From Aureimonas populi (GTDB lineage Bacteria > Pseudomonadota > Alphaproteobacteria > Rhizobiales > Rhizobiaceae), in the NCBI RefSeq assembly GCF_017815515.1, contig NZ_CP072611.1, positions 2,728,001 to 2,792,000 of the forward strand: 64,000 nt of DNA, given 5' to 3'. Positions 28,353 to 37,072 of the stretch are shown one piece after another (position 1 is the first letter of the stretch; each line of letters starts with the position of its first letter). The notes under the pieces were generated by a model that was not told where the DNA came from, did not search any database, and saw only the letters and a program-made list of their open reading frames with translations. The translations under genes were made by a program, and so were the position numbers.

Positions 28353-29442
28353 TATTGCGTGCGTCGACCTTTTCTGCGGGGCCGGCGGCCTTACGCATGG
28401 GTTGATTTCTGAAGGCATCAAGGTCGTTGCGGGCATAGACGTCGATGAGGCATGCCGTCACCCCTTTGAAGCCAATAACGCGGCGAAATTCATCAATGAG
28501 GATGTGGGGCGTCTGACTCCCAAGCGTCTCGACGAGTTGTTCGGTGATGCTGAATTCCGCGTGCTCGCCGGGTGCGCGCCCTGCCAGCCATTCTCGACCT
28601 ATGCCCAGCGTTACGATGTCGTTGGTAGCCCCCGTTGGGGTTTGCTCTACCAGTTCGGCCGCCTGATCAAAGCGACGCACCCCGACTTGGTCACGATGGA
28701 GAATGTCCCGTCCGTGGCCAAGCATGCGGTCTTCGACGACTTCGTCGAAACGCTGCAGAAGATGGGGTACCACGTCAAGCAAGGGGTGGTCGATTGCTCT
28801 CTGTACGGGCTACCGCAAAGCCGGAGACGCATGGTGCTCTTGGCCTCCCGGCTCGGTCCCATTGAATTGGTCGCGCCGACACATGATCGCCCAGTCACCG
28901 TTCGCTCGGCGATCGGACGACTTGCGATAATCGATCAGGGTGGTGCCCATCCAAAGGACCGGCTGCATGCGGCATCCAAGCTCTCCGATCTGAACCTCGA
29001 AAGAATCCGTGCCTCTCGTCCAGGTGGCACTTGGCGAGACTGGCCGGACCATCTCGTCGCCGCCTGCCATCGCCGTGAAACGGGCCATACCTATCCGGGG
29101 GTCTACGGACGAATGGTATGGGACGAACCGGCGCCAACCCTGACCACACAATTCTACGGCTTCGGGAACGGCCGGTTCGGACACCCCGAACAAGATCGAG
29201 CCATCTCGTTGCGTGAAGGGGCGATCCTTCAGGGATTTCCCAAGTCCTATTCCTTCATTCCGAAAGGGGCTCCCGTTCATTTCAAGGCGTTGGGTCGCAT
29301 GATCGGGAACGCGGTACCGGTCACTCTCGGCGAAGTGATAGGCAAGAGTATCGCGACCCATCTCGGGATCGAAGCCGAGAGGACGAAAAGAAAAAAGAAG
29401 GGAGCCGTCGCGGATGTCGCGCGTAAGTCCCTCGTCGCATGA
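28345..29442 (+). CDS. DNA (cytosine-5) methyltransferase
   Basis: The enzyme transfers a methyl group from SAM to C5 of cytosine in DNA. The protein of about 365 residues has the motifs in order: I DLFCGAGGLTHG, IV GCAPCQPFS with the catalytic cysteine near residue 75, VI ENVPSVAKH, VIII QSRRRMVLLA, and X MIGNAVPV near the C terminus. The variable target-recognition part covers about residues 190-280. Two starts are possible, 28345 (AGAGGG 8 bases upstream) or 28324. It overlaps both neighbours, a Vsr endonuclease following. A 5mC methylase is a hallmark of class 2 DISARM (drmMII), so its place beside a class 1 core is unusual. The target sequence cannot be read. Confidence 0.92.
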   Translation: MADIACVDLFCGAGGLTHGLISEGIKVVAGIDVDEACRHPFEANNAAKFINEDVGRLTPKRLDELFGDAEFRVLAGCAPCQPFSTYAQRYDVVGSPRWGLLYQFGRLIKATHPDLVTMENVPSVAKHAVFDDFVETLQKMGYHVKQGVVDCSLYGLPQSRRRMVLLASRLGPIELVAPTHDRPVTVRSAIGRLAIIDQGGAHPKDRLHAASKLSDLNLERIRASRPGGTWRDWPDHLVAACHRRETGHTYPGVYGRMVWDEPAPTLTTQFYGFGNGRFGHPEQDRAISLREGAILQGFPKSYSFIPKGAPVHFKALGRMIGNAVPVTLGEVIGKSIATHLGIEAERTKRKKKGAVADVARKSLVA

Positions 29443-29854
29443 AGCCAGCCGTCGGATGGCTCGCGTCCGGCAAAAGGGCACGCAGGCAGAGATCGACCTG
29501 CGCAGGGTGCTGCATTCCAAGGGTCTGAGATATCGCCTGCACGTGCCGTTGCTGACGAAGCCCAGACGCGTCGCCGATATCGTCTTCCCCAGTGTTCGGA
29601 TCGCCGTCTTCGTCGACGGTTGCTTCTGGCATGGTTGTCCCGAGCATGCCTCTTGGCCGAAGAGCAACGCCGAGTTCTGGCGTGAAAAGATTGAAACCAA
29701 TCGCGCCAGGGATGCCGATACCGATCTGCGGCTGAACGCACTTGGTTGGACGATCGTGCGGATTTGGGAACACGAAGATGCCAGCGATGCCGCGGCTCGC
29801 ATCGCTGAGCTCGTCGGCGCACGCAGGAAGGATGGGGGCGGCCCATGTCGATGA
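29414..29854 (+). CDS. vsr: Vsr (very short patch repair) mismatch endonuclease
   Basis: Vsr nicks next to T in T:G mismatches that arise when 5-methylcytosine deaminates. The 146-residue protein carries RVADIVF with the metal-binding aspartate, the core FVDGCFWHGCPEHASWP, SNAEFWREKIETN and LGWTIVRIWEHE, all typical of Vsr. In the core the position before GCFWH is D rather than the H of the E. coli enzyme, a variant common in the family. It overlaps the methyltransferase by 29 bases and drmD by 10. It should protect against mutation at the sites of the companion 5mC methylase. Confidence 0.92.
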   Translation: MSRVSPSSHEASRRMARVRQKGTQAEIDLRRVLHSKGLRYRLHVPLLTKPRRVADIVFPSVRIAVFVDGCFWHGCPEHASWPKSNAEFWREKIETNRARDADTDLRLNALGWTIVRIWEHEDASDAAARIAELVGARRKDGGGPCR

Positions 29855-32800
29855 ATGTAGATGAGATCGCAGCCAAAATCGCTCACAATACCGCCCCTGA
29901 GCCGGGCCAGTTGGTCGAGGCTCGCCGCCGCCAATGGATCGTTTCCGAGGTCGACGGCGGCACGGTCGCGCCCGGGTTCCCCCAGCGACATCTGGTTCGA
30001 CTTGCTTCCATTGATGAGGATGCGCTCGGCGAGGAGATCGAGGTGCTTTGGGAACTCGAACCCGGCGCGCATGTAATCGAGCGGGCCGGATTGCCCCGAA
30101 TGACTGGCCTGGACGACCCCTCGACACTTCAGGCGTTCCTCGATGCAGTCCTTTGGGGTGCCGCTACGAATGCAGATCGGGGCTATCTGCAGGCGCCATT
30201 CCGCAGTGGCGTCAGCATCGAAGACTTCCAATTGGACCCGTTGGTGCGCGCCATCGACATGGCGCGCACCAATTTGCTGATCGCCGATGACGTCGGCCTC
30301 GGAAAGACCATCGAGGCCGGGCTCGTCGTCCAAGAGATGCTCTTGCGTCATCGAGCCCGCACCGTTCTCGTGCTTTGCCCGGCCTCTCTGCAGGAAAAGT
30401 GGCGCATCGAAATGCAGGAGAAGTTCGGGCTCGAGTTCCGGATCGTCGATACAGAATACGTCAAGCGTTTGCGCCGGGAGCGGGGCCTGCATGCCAATCC
30501 GTGGACGTCCTTTCCCAGACTCATAACATCGATGGACTGGGCCAAGCAGGGTGAAGGCCTGCGTCTCCTGCGCGATGCTCTGCCGCCGCACGTAAGTCAT
30601 CCTCGAAAATTCGACCTGCTGATCATCGACGAGGCCCACAACGTCGCCCCGACCGTCGGCCGGTATGCAGTCGAGAGTCTTCGGACACGGTTGGTGCGTC
30701 TCGCTGCACCACACTTCCAGCACAAGCTGTTCCTCACGGCTACGCCGCACGACGGCTATACGGAGTCCTTCACCGCGTTGCTCGAACTCCTCGACGACCA
30801 ACGGTTTGCAAGAAACGTTCTACCCAGCGACCCGCAGCTCGCCCGGGTGATGGTTCGCCGCCTCAAGAGCGATCTCGTCGATGCGAACGGCAAGCGCATC
30901 TATCCCGAGAGGCGGCTCGAAGCACTGCCGATCGAGTATTCGGAGGAAGAGAGGGACGTTCGGCGGCAACTCGAAGCATACATCAAAAGCCGCGAGAGCG
31001 GAGATGATGGCAGGCGTGCGGTCGATCATTTCGTGCACCAATTGCTACGCAAGCGCCTCTCTTCGTCTCCCGCGGCATTCGCAGCCACGCTGGAGCGGCA
31101 TATCTCAACGACCGAAGGTCGGGCGTCGAGTGAGCGCGGCCAGAAGAAATTCGATGATCGTATCCTCCGGCGGGCTATAGCGAAGACAGAAGAGGACTAC
31201 GCGGACGACGCCCAGCGAGACGACGCCGAGGCAGAAGCGATCGAGGAAGCCGGAAAGCACATCCGGCCGCCGACCGACGAAGAACGTCGGATGCTCGATC
31301 GGTTACGCTCATGGGCTCAGCAGGCGGCCCGTCGAACGGACGCCAAGGCTAGTGCCTTGCTGGGCTGGCTGGCCAAGCATCTGAAGGACGGGGAACGGTG
31401 GACGAACGAGCGGGTGATCCTGTTCACCGAATACCGCGCTACACAGCAATGGATGCACGAGATCCTTGCAGCCCAAGGCTTCGGGGCTGAGCGGCTGGCT
31501 CTAATCTACGGCGGCATGGATCCGAAGGAACGCGAGGCCGTGAAGGCGGCGTTTCAGGCCGATCCCTCGGAATCGCCTGTGAGAATCCTGTTGGCAACCG
31601 ACGCTGCCTCGGAGGGGATCGATCTCCAGAACCATTGCCACCTGATGATCCACCTCGAGATTCCTTACAATCCCAACGTCATGGAGCAGCGGAACGGCCG
31701 TATCGACCGCCACGGTCAACGTGCCAGCGAGGTCGTGATCTGGCACCCAGTGGATGCTGAGGGTGGCCACGGAGACGACATTCTACGCGCGCTCCGAAAG
31801 CTGGATGCGATGCGCGCGGACATGGGCAGCGTCAACCCGGTCATTGCGCCCCAGCTACCGGACCTCCTCGAGGGACGGCGTCGCGATCTCGACACGCGAC
31901 AAGCCGAGGCTCGGATGGAGAAGTCGCGCCGTTTCGTGAAGGCTGAGCGCGATCTGCGTGAACGTGTCGCCAAACTCCACGAGCGACTGAACGAGACCCG
32001 GCGCGAGCAGAGCCTCGTGCCCAATCACATCGAACGGGCCGTGCGTACGGCTCTGCGTCTTGCAGACAAGCCCGACCTCGAACCAGTCTCACTGTCTGGA
32101 GCGCCGGACGGCACCGTCTTTCGCATGCCGTCTTTGTCGGGATCATGGTCGCGGTGCCTCGAGGGGCTCGAACACCCCTATAACCAGAAAATTCGTCCCA
32201 TCACCTTCGACCACGATGTCGCCAAGGGACGAGACGATATGGTTCTCGTCCACCTGAACCACCGCCTGGTTCAAATGAGCCTTCGTCTCCTGCGTGCGGA
32301 GATATGGGCACGCGACGATGTGAAGAAGCTGCATCGTGTCACCGTCCGCTCGCTCCCGGATGGTCGTATCGAGGGACCGGCCGTGGTCGTGATGTCCCGC
32401 CTCGTCGTGACCGGCGGGAACCATCACCGCCTGCACGAGGAGCTCACCGAAGCAGGGGGATATCTGCGCGACTCCGGTTTCCGGCGGGAGGAGCGGGTTA
32501 CCGAGGTTCGGCGCTGGCTGGAGGAATCTCGCCCGGCGGCACTGGCGGATTCGACCTTCGATGCTTTGCGGACCCGCTTCGACAAACAGCGCGATGCCAT
32601 TCTGGCCGCCGTCGAAGCTCGCTCGAAGGACCGGCTGCGCTTTCTCGTGAACACCATAGAGAACCGGAAGCGGAAGGAAGCCGATGATATTCGTCAAGTT
32701 CTGGACGACCTCGAGCATGCGCTGAAGAATGAAATCGCCGCAGAACAGCAGCCCGTGCAGCTTTCCCTGTTCTCCGAGGACGAGCGCACTCAGTTAAAGC

Positions 32801-32964
32801 GCGACCGGGCGGCTCTCGAGGCACGTCTGGCCCGAATCCCGAAGGAACGAGAACAGGAACTGCTGGCGATCGAAGAACGGCACTCCAACGCCATCGAGCA
32901 CACCTTCCCGGTGGCCGTCATCCTGTTGGTGCCGGACGCCCTCGTGACGGAGAAGCGCGGATGA
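29845..32964 (+). CDS. drmD: DISARM protein DrmD, SNF2-type helicase
   Basis: This is the class 1-specific DISARM helicase, a SNF2/SWI2-type ATPase. The 1039-residue protein has Walker A DDVGLGKTIEAGL near residue 149, DEAH in LLIIDEAHNV near 262, and TATPHDGYTES near 298. The C-terminal helicase lobe has ATDAASEGIDLQ near 585 and QRNGRIDRHGQ near 615. The rest, about 700-1039, is helical with predicted coiled coil. It begins inside the vsr gene and ends in a 4-base ATGA overlap with drmMI, so these genes are co-translated. Function in defence follows from the family. Confidence 0.9.
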   Translation: MSMNVDEIAAKIAHNTAPEPGQLVEARRRQWIVSEVDGGTVAPGFPQRHLVRLASIDEDALGEEIEVLWELEPGAHVIERAGLPRMTGLDDPSTLQAFLDAVLWGAATNADRGYLQAPFRSGVSIEDFQLDPLVRAIDMARTNLLIADDVGLGKTIEAGLVVQEMLLRHRARTVLVLCPASLQEKWRIEMQEKFGLEFRIVDTEYVKRLRRERGLHANPWTSFPRLITSMDWAKQGEGLRLLRDALPPHVSHPRKFDLLIIDEAHNVAPTVGRYAVESLRTRLVRLAAPHFQHKLFLTATPHDGYTESFTALLELLDDQRFARNVLPSDPQLARVMVRRLKSDLVDANGKRIYPERRLEALPIEYSEEERDVRRQLEAYIKSRESGDDGRRAVDHFVHQLLRKRLSSSPAAFAATLERHISTTEGRASSERGQKKFDDRILRRAIAKTEEDYADDAQRDDAEAEAIEEAGKHIRPPTDEERRMLDRLRSWAQQAARRTDAKASALLGWLAKHLKDGERWTNERVILFTEYRATQQWMHEILAAQGFGAERLALIYGGMDPKEREAVKAAFQADPSESPVRILLATDAASEGIDLQNHCHLMIHLEIPYNPNVMEQRNGRIDRHGQRASEVVIWHPVDAEGGHGDDILRALRKLDAMRADMGSVNPVIAPQLPDLLEGRRRDLDTRQAEARMEKSRRFVKAERDLRERVAKLHERLNETRREQSLVPNHIERAVRTALRLADKPDLEPVSLSGAPDGTVFRMPSLSGSWSRCLEGLEHPYNQKIRPITFDHDVAKGRDDMVLVHLNHRLVQMSLRLLRAEIWARDDVKKLHRVTVRSLPDGRIEGPAVVVMSRLVVTGGNHHRLHEELTEAGGYLRDSGFRREERVTEVRRWLEESRPAALADSTFDALRTRFDKQRDAILAAVEARSKDRLRFLVNTIENRKRKEADDIRQVLDDLEHALKNEIAAEQQPVQLSLFSEDERTQLKRDRAALEARLARIPKEREQELLAIEERHSNAIEHTFPVAVILLVPDALVTEKRG

Positions 32965-35900
32965 GCACCGATCACGAATGGCTGAATCTCATCGAAGTAT
33001 CGGGCCCCTTCCTGGCGGTACCCGTACTGAAGGAAGTCTTTCCCCAAGGTCTCGAAGCTCTTCCTTCCGGCCGCCCCCAGCGATTGCGTCGAACATATGA
33101 GGAATGGCGCGATGCCGTCGACATGGACGACCTCGACTTGCCATCCCTGCACGCGGCATGGATCGACGACGTACTGACCACGGCGCTGGAGATGGATGAC
33201 GCGGTGTTGCGTCGCATCGGGGCTCTGCCCGAGCGCCTGACGGTCTCACTGCCAGAGCATGGGGTCACGGTCGCGCCCGATCTGGCGGTGGTGAATCCGA
33301 CGAACGGCGACGAACCGCTCCTGCTCATTCACATCTACGATCCCGATACCGATCTCGATGCGACTCACCGTTTCGACGGTCTTGCCGTCACGCCGGCCGA
33401 TCGGATGGTTGCTCTGCTCCGTGCGACGGGATGCGCCATCGGCATCGTCACCAATGGTGAGCGCTGGATGCTCGTCCATGCGCCCGTCGGGGCCGTGGCG
33501 GGTTTCGCCAGCTGGTATGCACGTCTCTGGGGACAAGAACCGGAGACATTGCGTGCCTTCGTCAGCCTTCTGGGCGTCCGTCGCTTCTTCGGACCCGACG
33601 AGGGAAAGCTGCCCGCACTCTATGAACGGTCACTCAAGCATCAGAACGATGTGACCGAGGCGCTGGGCGAACAGGTCCGGCGGGCCGTCGAAGTGCTCAT
33701 TCAGGCTCTGGATCGCGCAGATCAGGATCGCAATCGCGAGCTGTTGCGCGACGTCGATCCGCGTGAACTCTACGAGGCCGGTCTGACGGTCATGATGCGG
33801 CTCGTCTTCCTGCTGGCTGCCGAAGAGCGCGCATTGCTGCTGCTCGGCGATCCTCGCTACGATTCTTTCTACGCCATCTCCAGCCTGCGGATGCAGTTGC
33901 GCGCGGATTCCGAAGAGATCCTCGAGCGTCGCCGGTCGGCATGGTCTCGTCTGCTCGCATTATTTCGTGGGGTCTATGGCGGCATCGATCATCCGACGCT
34001 CCGCCTTCCGGCCCTCGGCGGCTCGCTGTTCGATCCCGACCGCTATCCCTTCCTCGAAGGCCGCAAGAAGGGAACGACCTGGCGCAGCGACCCTGCGGAA
34101 CCGTTGCCGATCGACGACCGAACCGTTCTGCTCCTGCTGGAGGCGATCCAGACCTTCGAAGGCCGCACGCTGTCCTATCGTGCGCTGGACGTCGAACAGA
34201 TCGGTCACGTCTACGAGGGTCTCCTCGAACGCACGGTGAAGCGTGTCGAGGATGTGACGCTGGAATTGGACAGCAGCGCGAAGGCCAAGAACCCCCGCGT
34301 AACACTGGGCGAGTTGGAGTCTGCGCGGCTTGACGGAATGGCGAGGGTTGCCGACCTGCTGAAGGAACGGAGTGAGCGCTCGGAGTCCGCCATCCGAAAC
34401 GCCCTCGGGCGAGCGGCTGACGATCGCCTTGCTGCGCGATTGCTCACCGTTTGCCGCGGCAACCCTGACTTGCGTGACCGCCTTCTGCCCTTCGCATCCC
34501 TCCTGCGGACCGACCCATGGGGTTATCCGCTCGTCCATCATTCCGGAGCCTTCGTCGTCGTCCTCGGCGCCGACCGGCGTGAGAGCGGGACGCATTACAC
34601 GCCGAAGAGCCTCACCGAGAAGATCGTCGAGGAGACGCTCACGCCGGTCGCCTATCGTGGTCCGGCAGAGGGCAAGGCGCCCGAGGAATGGGAGCTGAAG
34701 AGTGCGGAGGAACTGCTCGATCTGAAGATCTGCGACCCCGCCATGGGATCGGGCGCGTTCCTCGTTCAGGCGTGCCGCTGGCTTTCCGGCCGGCTGGTCG
34801 AGGCTTGGTCGATCATCGAAGCGAACGGGGGGAAGATCGATAGCGAAGGTCGCATCCTTGGCGAAGGTGATGCCGAAGGGTTCGAGCCCTTGTCGCAGGA
34901 CGCCGAAGAACGCGCGATCCTCGCGCGGCGTCTCGTCGCCGAGCGCTGCCTCTATGGGGTGGACAAGAATCCGCTGGCCGTCGAACTCGCCAAGCTCTCG
35001 CTGTGGCTGACCACGATGTCGAAGGGGCGGCCTTTCGGCTTTCTCGACCACAACCTGCGCAGCGGTGACAGTCTTTTCGGGATTCACGATCTGGGTCAGC
35101 TCGTCGAGCTCGATATGAATCCGAAGGGCAAGGCTCAGCTTCGGCTGTTCGGCCGAACCATTCGGTCGGCAGTCGACAAGGCACTCGAGTTGCGCGCCCG
35201 GCTGCGGGACATTCCCATTCGCGACATCCACGATGTCGAGGCAATGGCAGCGCTTGATGCCCAGTCGCGCGGCGAACTCGCACTGCCGACGATCATCGCC
35301 AATGCATTTGTCGGAATCAATTTCGTTGAAGAGCGAGTGGGAGAACGTGCCGCACGAATCGAGACGTTGGCTGCATTTGCCGATGCTGCCGCGAGCGGCG
35401 ATGCCACGGTGAAACATCGTCTTTTGCGCGAGGCCACGGCTGATCTGTCGAAAGATGCGCCTGAAGGTGCGACACGAACGCCGTTCAATTGGCCACTGGA
35501 GTTTCCGGAGGTGTTTCTTCGTGAGAAACGTGGCTTCGACGCCTTCGTTGGAAATCCACCGTTCTTGGGGGGTAAGCGAATAAGTACAGTGATGGGTCCA
35601 ATTTTCAATGTATGGCTGGTCAATTTACATGATGGCGCTAGCAAGAACGCTGATCTGGTATCGCACTTTTTCCGTCGTGCATGGACTCTGATCCGCGAAG
35701 ATGGTGGCTTTGGCTTGTTGGCCACAAATACAATTGCCGAGGGCGATACTCGGCAGAGTGGGTTAGAGTGGATGCTACAAAAAGGTGCGGTCATCCATGC
35801 GGCGTACCCGAACGAAGCTTGGCCGGGGCAAGCGGCCGTAGTGACAAGTCGAGTGCATATCCATAAGGGCAATTGGCTTGGTTCGCGGACACTACTTGGA

Positions 35901-37070
35901 CGCCCAAAGGCACATATATCAGCGTTTCTTACCGAAGGTGAGGAATGGAGCCCAAAACGGCTTAAGTCCAACGAAAGGATGGCTTTCATCGGGTCTCTGT
36001 TGAATGGGATCGGATTTGTACTTTCGCCTGCAGAGGCAGCTGAAATGATTTCCGCAGATGCAAAGAATGAAGAAGTTATTTTCCCGTATTTGGGGGGAGA
36101 GGATCTCAATCAAAGCCCCGAGCAAAAGCCCTCGCGCTATGTAATAAACTTCTTCGATTGGAGCGAAGAGAAGGCTAGAGAATATCAGTTGCCGTATGCA
36201 AGGCTCCTTGAGCGCGTCAAGCCGCATCGAGACAAGGTGAGCGACGCGAAGAAGCGCGTGAAGGAATGCTGGTGGAACTACGAGGCCCTTGGGTATGAAT
36301 TATACTGCGAACTCGGATTAGGTCGTCGGTTTGCACGCCCTGCGACCAGTGGAAGAGATAAACCACCGCGACGTATCATCGGACTCTCACGCGTCAGCAA
36401 GACCCTCGCATTCTCATTCGTTGATCCAACCTGCGTCTTTTCAGAGCAGGTAGTAGTGTTTCCCACTGAGTCAGCGGCAGTTTTTTCCGTTCTTCAATCA
36501 AATATTCACGCTGTATTTGCGTGGCAGAATTCGTCTCGAATGAAGAATGACCTAAGATATTCACCGACCGACGCTTTGGCTACCTTCCCTTTCCCGGCGC
36601 TTACCAATTCTTTGGAATCCTTGGGCGCCGATCTAGATGGAGCTCGCCGCGAATTTATGACCCGCGAGGGCATCGGCCTTACTAAGCTCTATGGCAAATA
36701 CCACTCCCGAGCCGACAGTTCCAACGAGACCATCCGACTGCGCGATATACAGCACGAGGTTGACCATGCACTTGCGGCTGCTTTTGGATGGGACGATTTG
36801 GATCTTGGGCATGGGTTTCACGAGGTGCCCTACCTACCTGAGAATGATCGGGTCCGGTTCACGATCTCAGAGCCAGCACGTCTAGAGATTCTGCGTCGTT
36901 TGGCCGAGCTGAACCGGCAGCGTTACCAGGAAGAGGTCGATCGAGGTCTGCACGGCGTGACGTCTGGTTCAAGTAAAGGGCGTGGGCGTCGAACTCGCGC
37001 CGCTTTGGCGTCCGAACTCACTCTTGATCTCGAAGATATTCTTCCAACAACCACTGAGGGGGACGATTGA
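32961..37070 (+). CDS. drmMI: DISARM protein DrmMI, N6-adenine DNA methyltransferase
   Basis: This 1369-residue protein is the class 1 DISARM adenine methylase that marks host DNA. The methylase core carries ESGTHYTPKSLTEKIV near residue 541, motif I CDPAMGSGAF near 592, GVDKNPLAVELAKLSLWL near 669, and the catalytic motif IV NPPF near 864. The N-terminal 500 residues are an additional helical domain. The part after NPPF (about residues 860-1310, bases 35540-36900) is clearly richer in AT than the rest of the cluster, as expected if the target-recognition part was exchanged. It is the longest gene of the operon and is followed after 2 bases by drmA. Confidence 0.9.
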   Translation: MSTDHEWLNLIEVSGPFLAVPVLKEVFPQGLEALPSGRPQRLRRTYEEWRDAVDMDDLDLPSLHAAWIDDVLTTALEMDDAVLRRIGALPERLTVSLPEHGVTVAPDLAVVNPTNGDEPLLLIHIYDPDTDLDATHRFDGLAVTPADRMVALLRATGCAIGIVTNGERWMLVHAPVGAVAGFASWYARLWGQEPETLRAFVSLLGVRRFFGPDEGKLPALYERSLKHQNDVTEALGEQVRRAVEVLIQALDRADQDRNRELLRDVDPRELYEAGLTVMMRLVFLLAAEERALLLLGDPRYDSFYAISSLRMQLRADSEEILERRRSAWSRLLALFRGVYGGIDHPTLRLPALGGSLFDPDRYPFLEGRKKGTTWRSDPAEPLPIDDRTVLLLLEAIQTFEGRTLSYRALDVEQIGHVYEGLLERTVKRVEDVTLELDSSAKAKNPRVTLGELESARLDGMARVADLLKERSERSESAIRNALGRAADDRLAARLLTVCRGNPDLRDRLLPFASLLRTDPWGYPLVHHSGAFVVVLGADRRESGTHYTPKSLTEKIVEETLTPVAYRGPAEGKAPEEWELKSAEELLDLKICDPAMGSGAFLVQACRWLSGRLVEAWSIIEANGGKIDSEGRILGEGDAEGFEPLSQDAEERAILARRLVAERCLYGVDKNPLAVELAKLSLWLTTMSKGRPFGFLDHNLRSGDSLFGIHDLGQLVELDMNPKGKAQLRLFGRTIRSAVDKALELRARLRDIPIRDIHDVEAMAALDAQSRGELALPTIIANAFVGINFVEERVGERAARIETLAAFADAAASGDATVKHRLLREATADLSKDAPEGATRTPFNWPLEFPEVFLREKRGFDAFVGNPPFLGGKRISTVMGPIFNVWLVNLHDGASKNADLVSHFFRRAWTLIREDGGFGLLATNTIAEGDTRQSGLEWMLQKGAVIHAAYPNEAWPGQAAVVTSRVHIHKGNWLGSRTLLGRPKAHISAFLTEGEEWSPKRLKSNERMAFIGSLLNGIGFVLSPAEAAEMISADAKNEEVIFPYLGGEDLNQSPEQKPSRYVINFFDWSEEKAREYQLPYARLLERVKPHRDKVSDAKKRVKECWWNYEALGYELYCELGLGRRFARPATSGRDKPPRRIIGLSRVSKTLAFSFVDPTCVFSEQVVVFPTESAAVFSVLQSNIHAVFAWQNSSRMKNDLRYSPTDALATFPFPALTNSLESLGADLDGARREFMTREGIGLTKLYGKYHSRADSSNETIRLRDIQHEVDHALAAAFGWDDLDLGHGFHEVPYLPENDRVRFTISEPARLEILRRLAELNRQRYQEEVDRGLHGVTSGSSKGRGRRTRAALASELTLDLEDILPTTTEGDD

Positions 37071-37072
37071 TC

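Noticed and set aside
28810..30801. Minus-strand open frame (663 codons) across the methylase, vsr and drmD
   Set aside because: Crosses three real overlapping genes; no domain.
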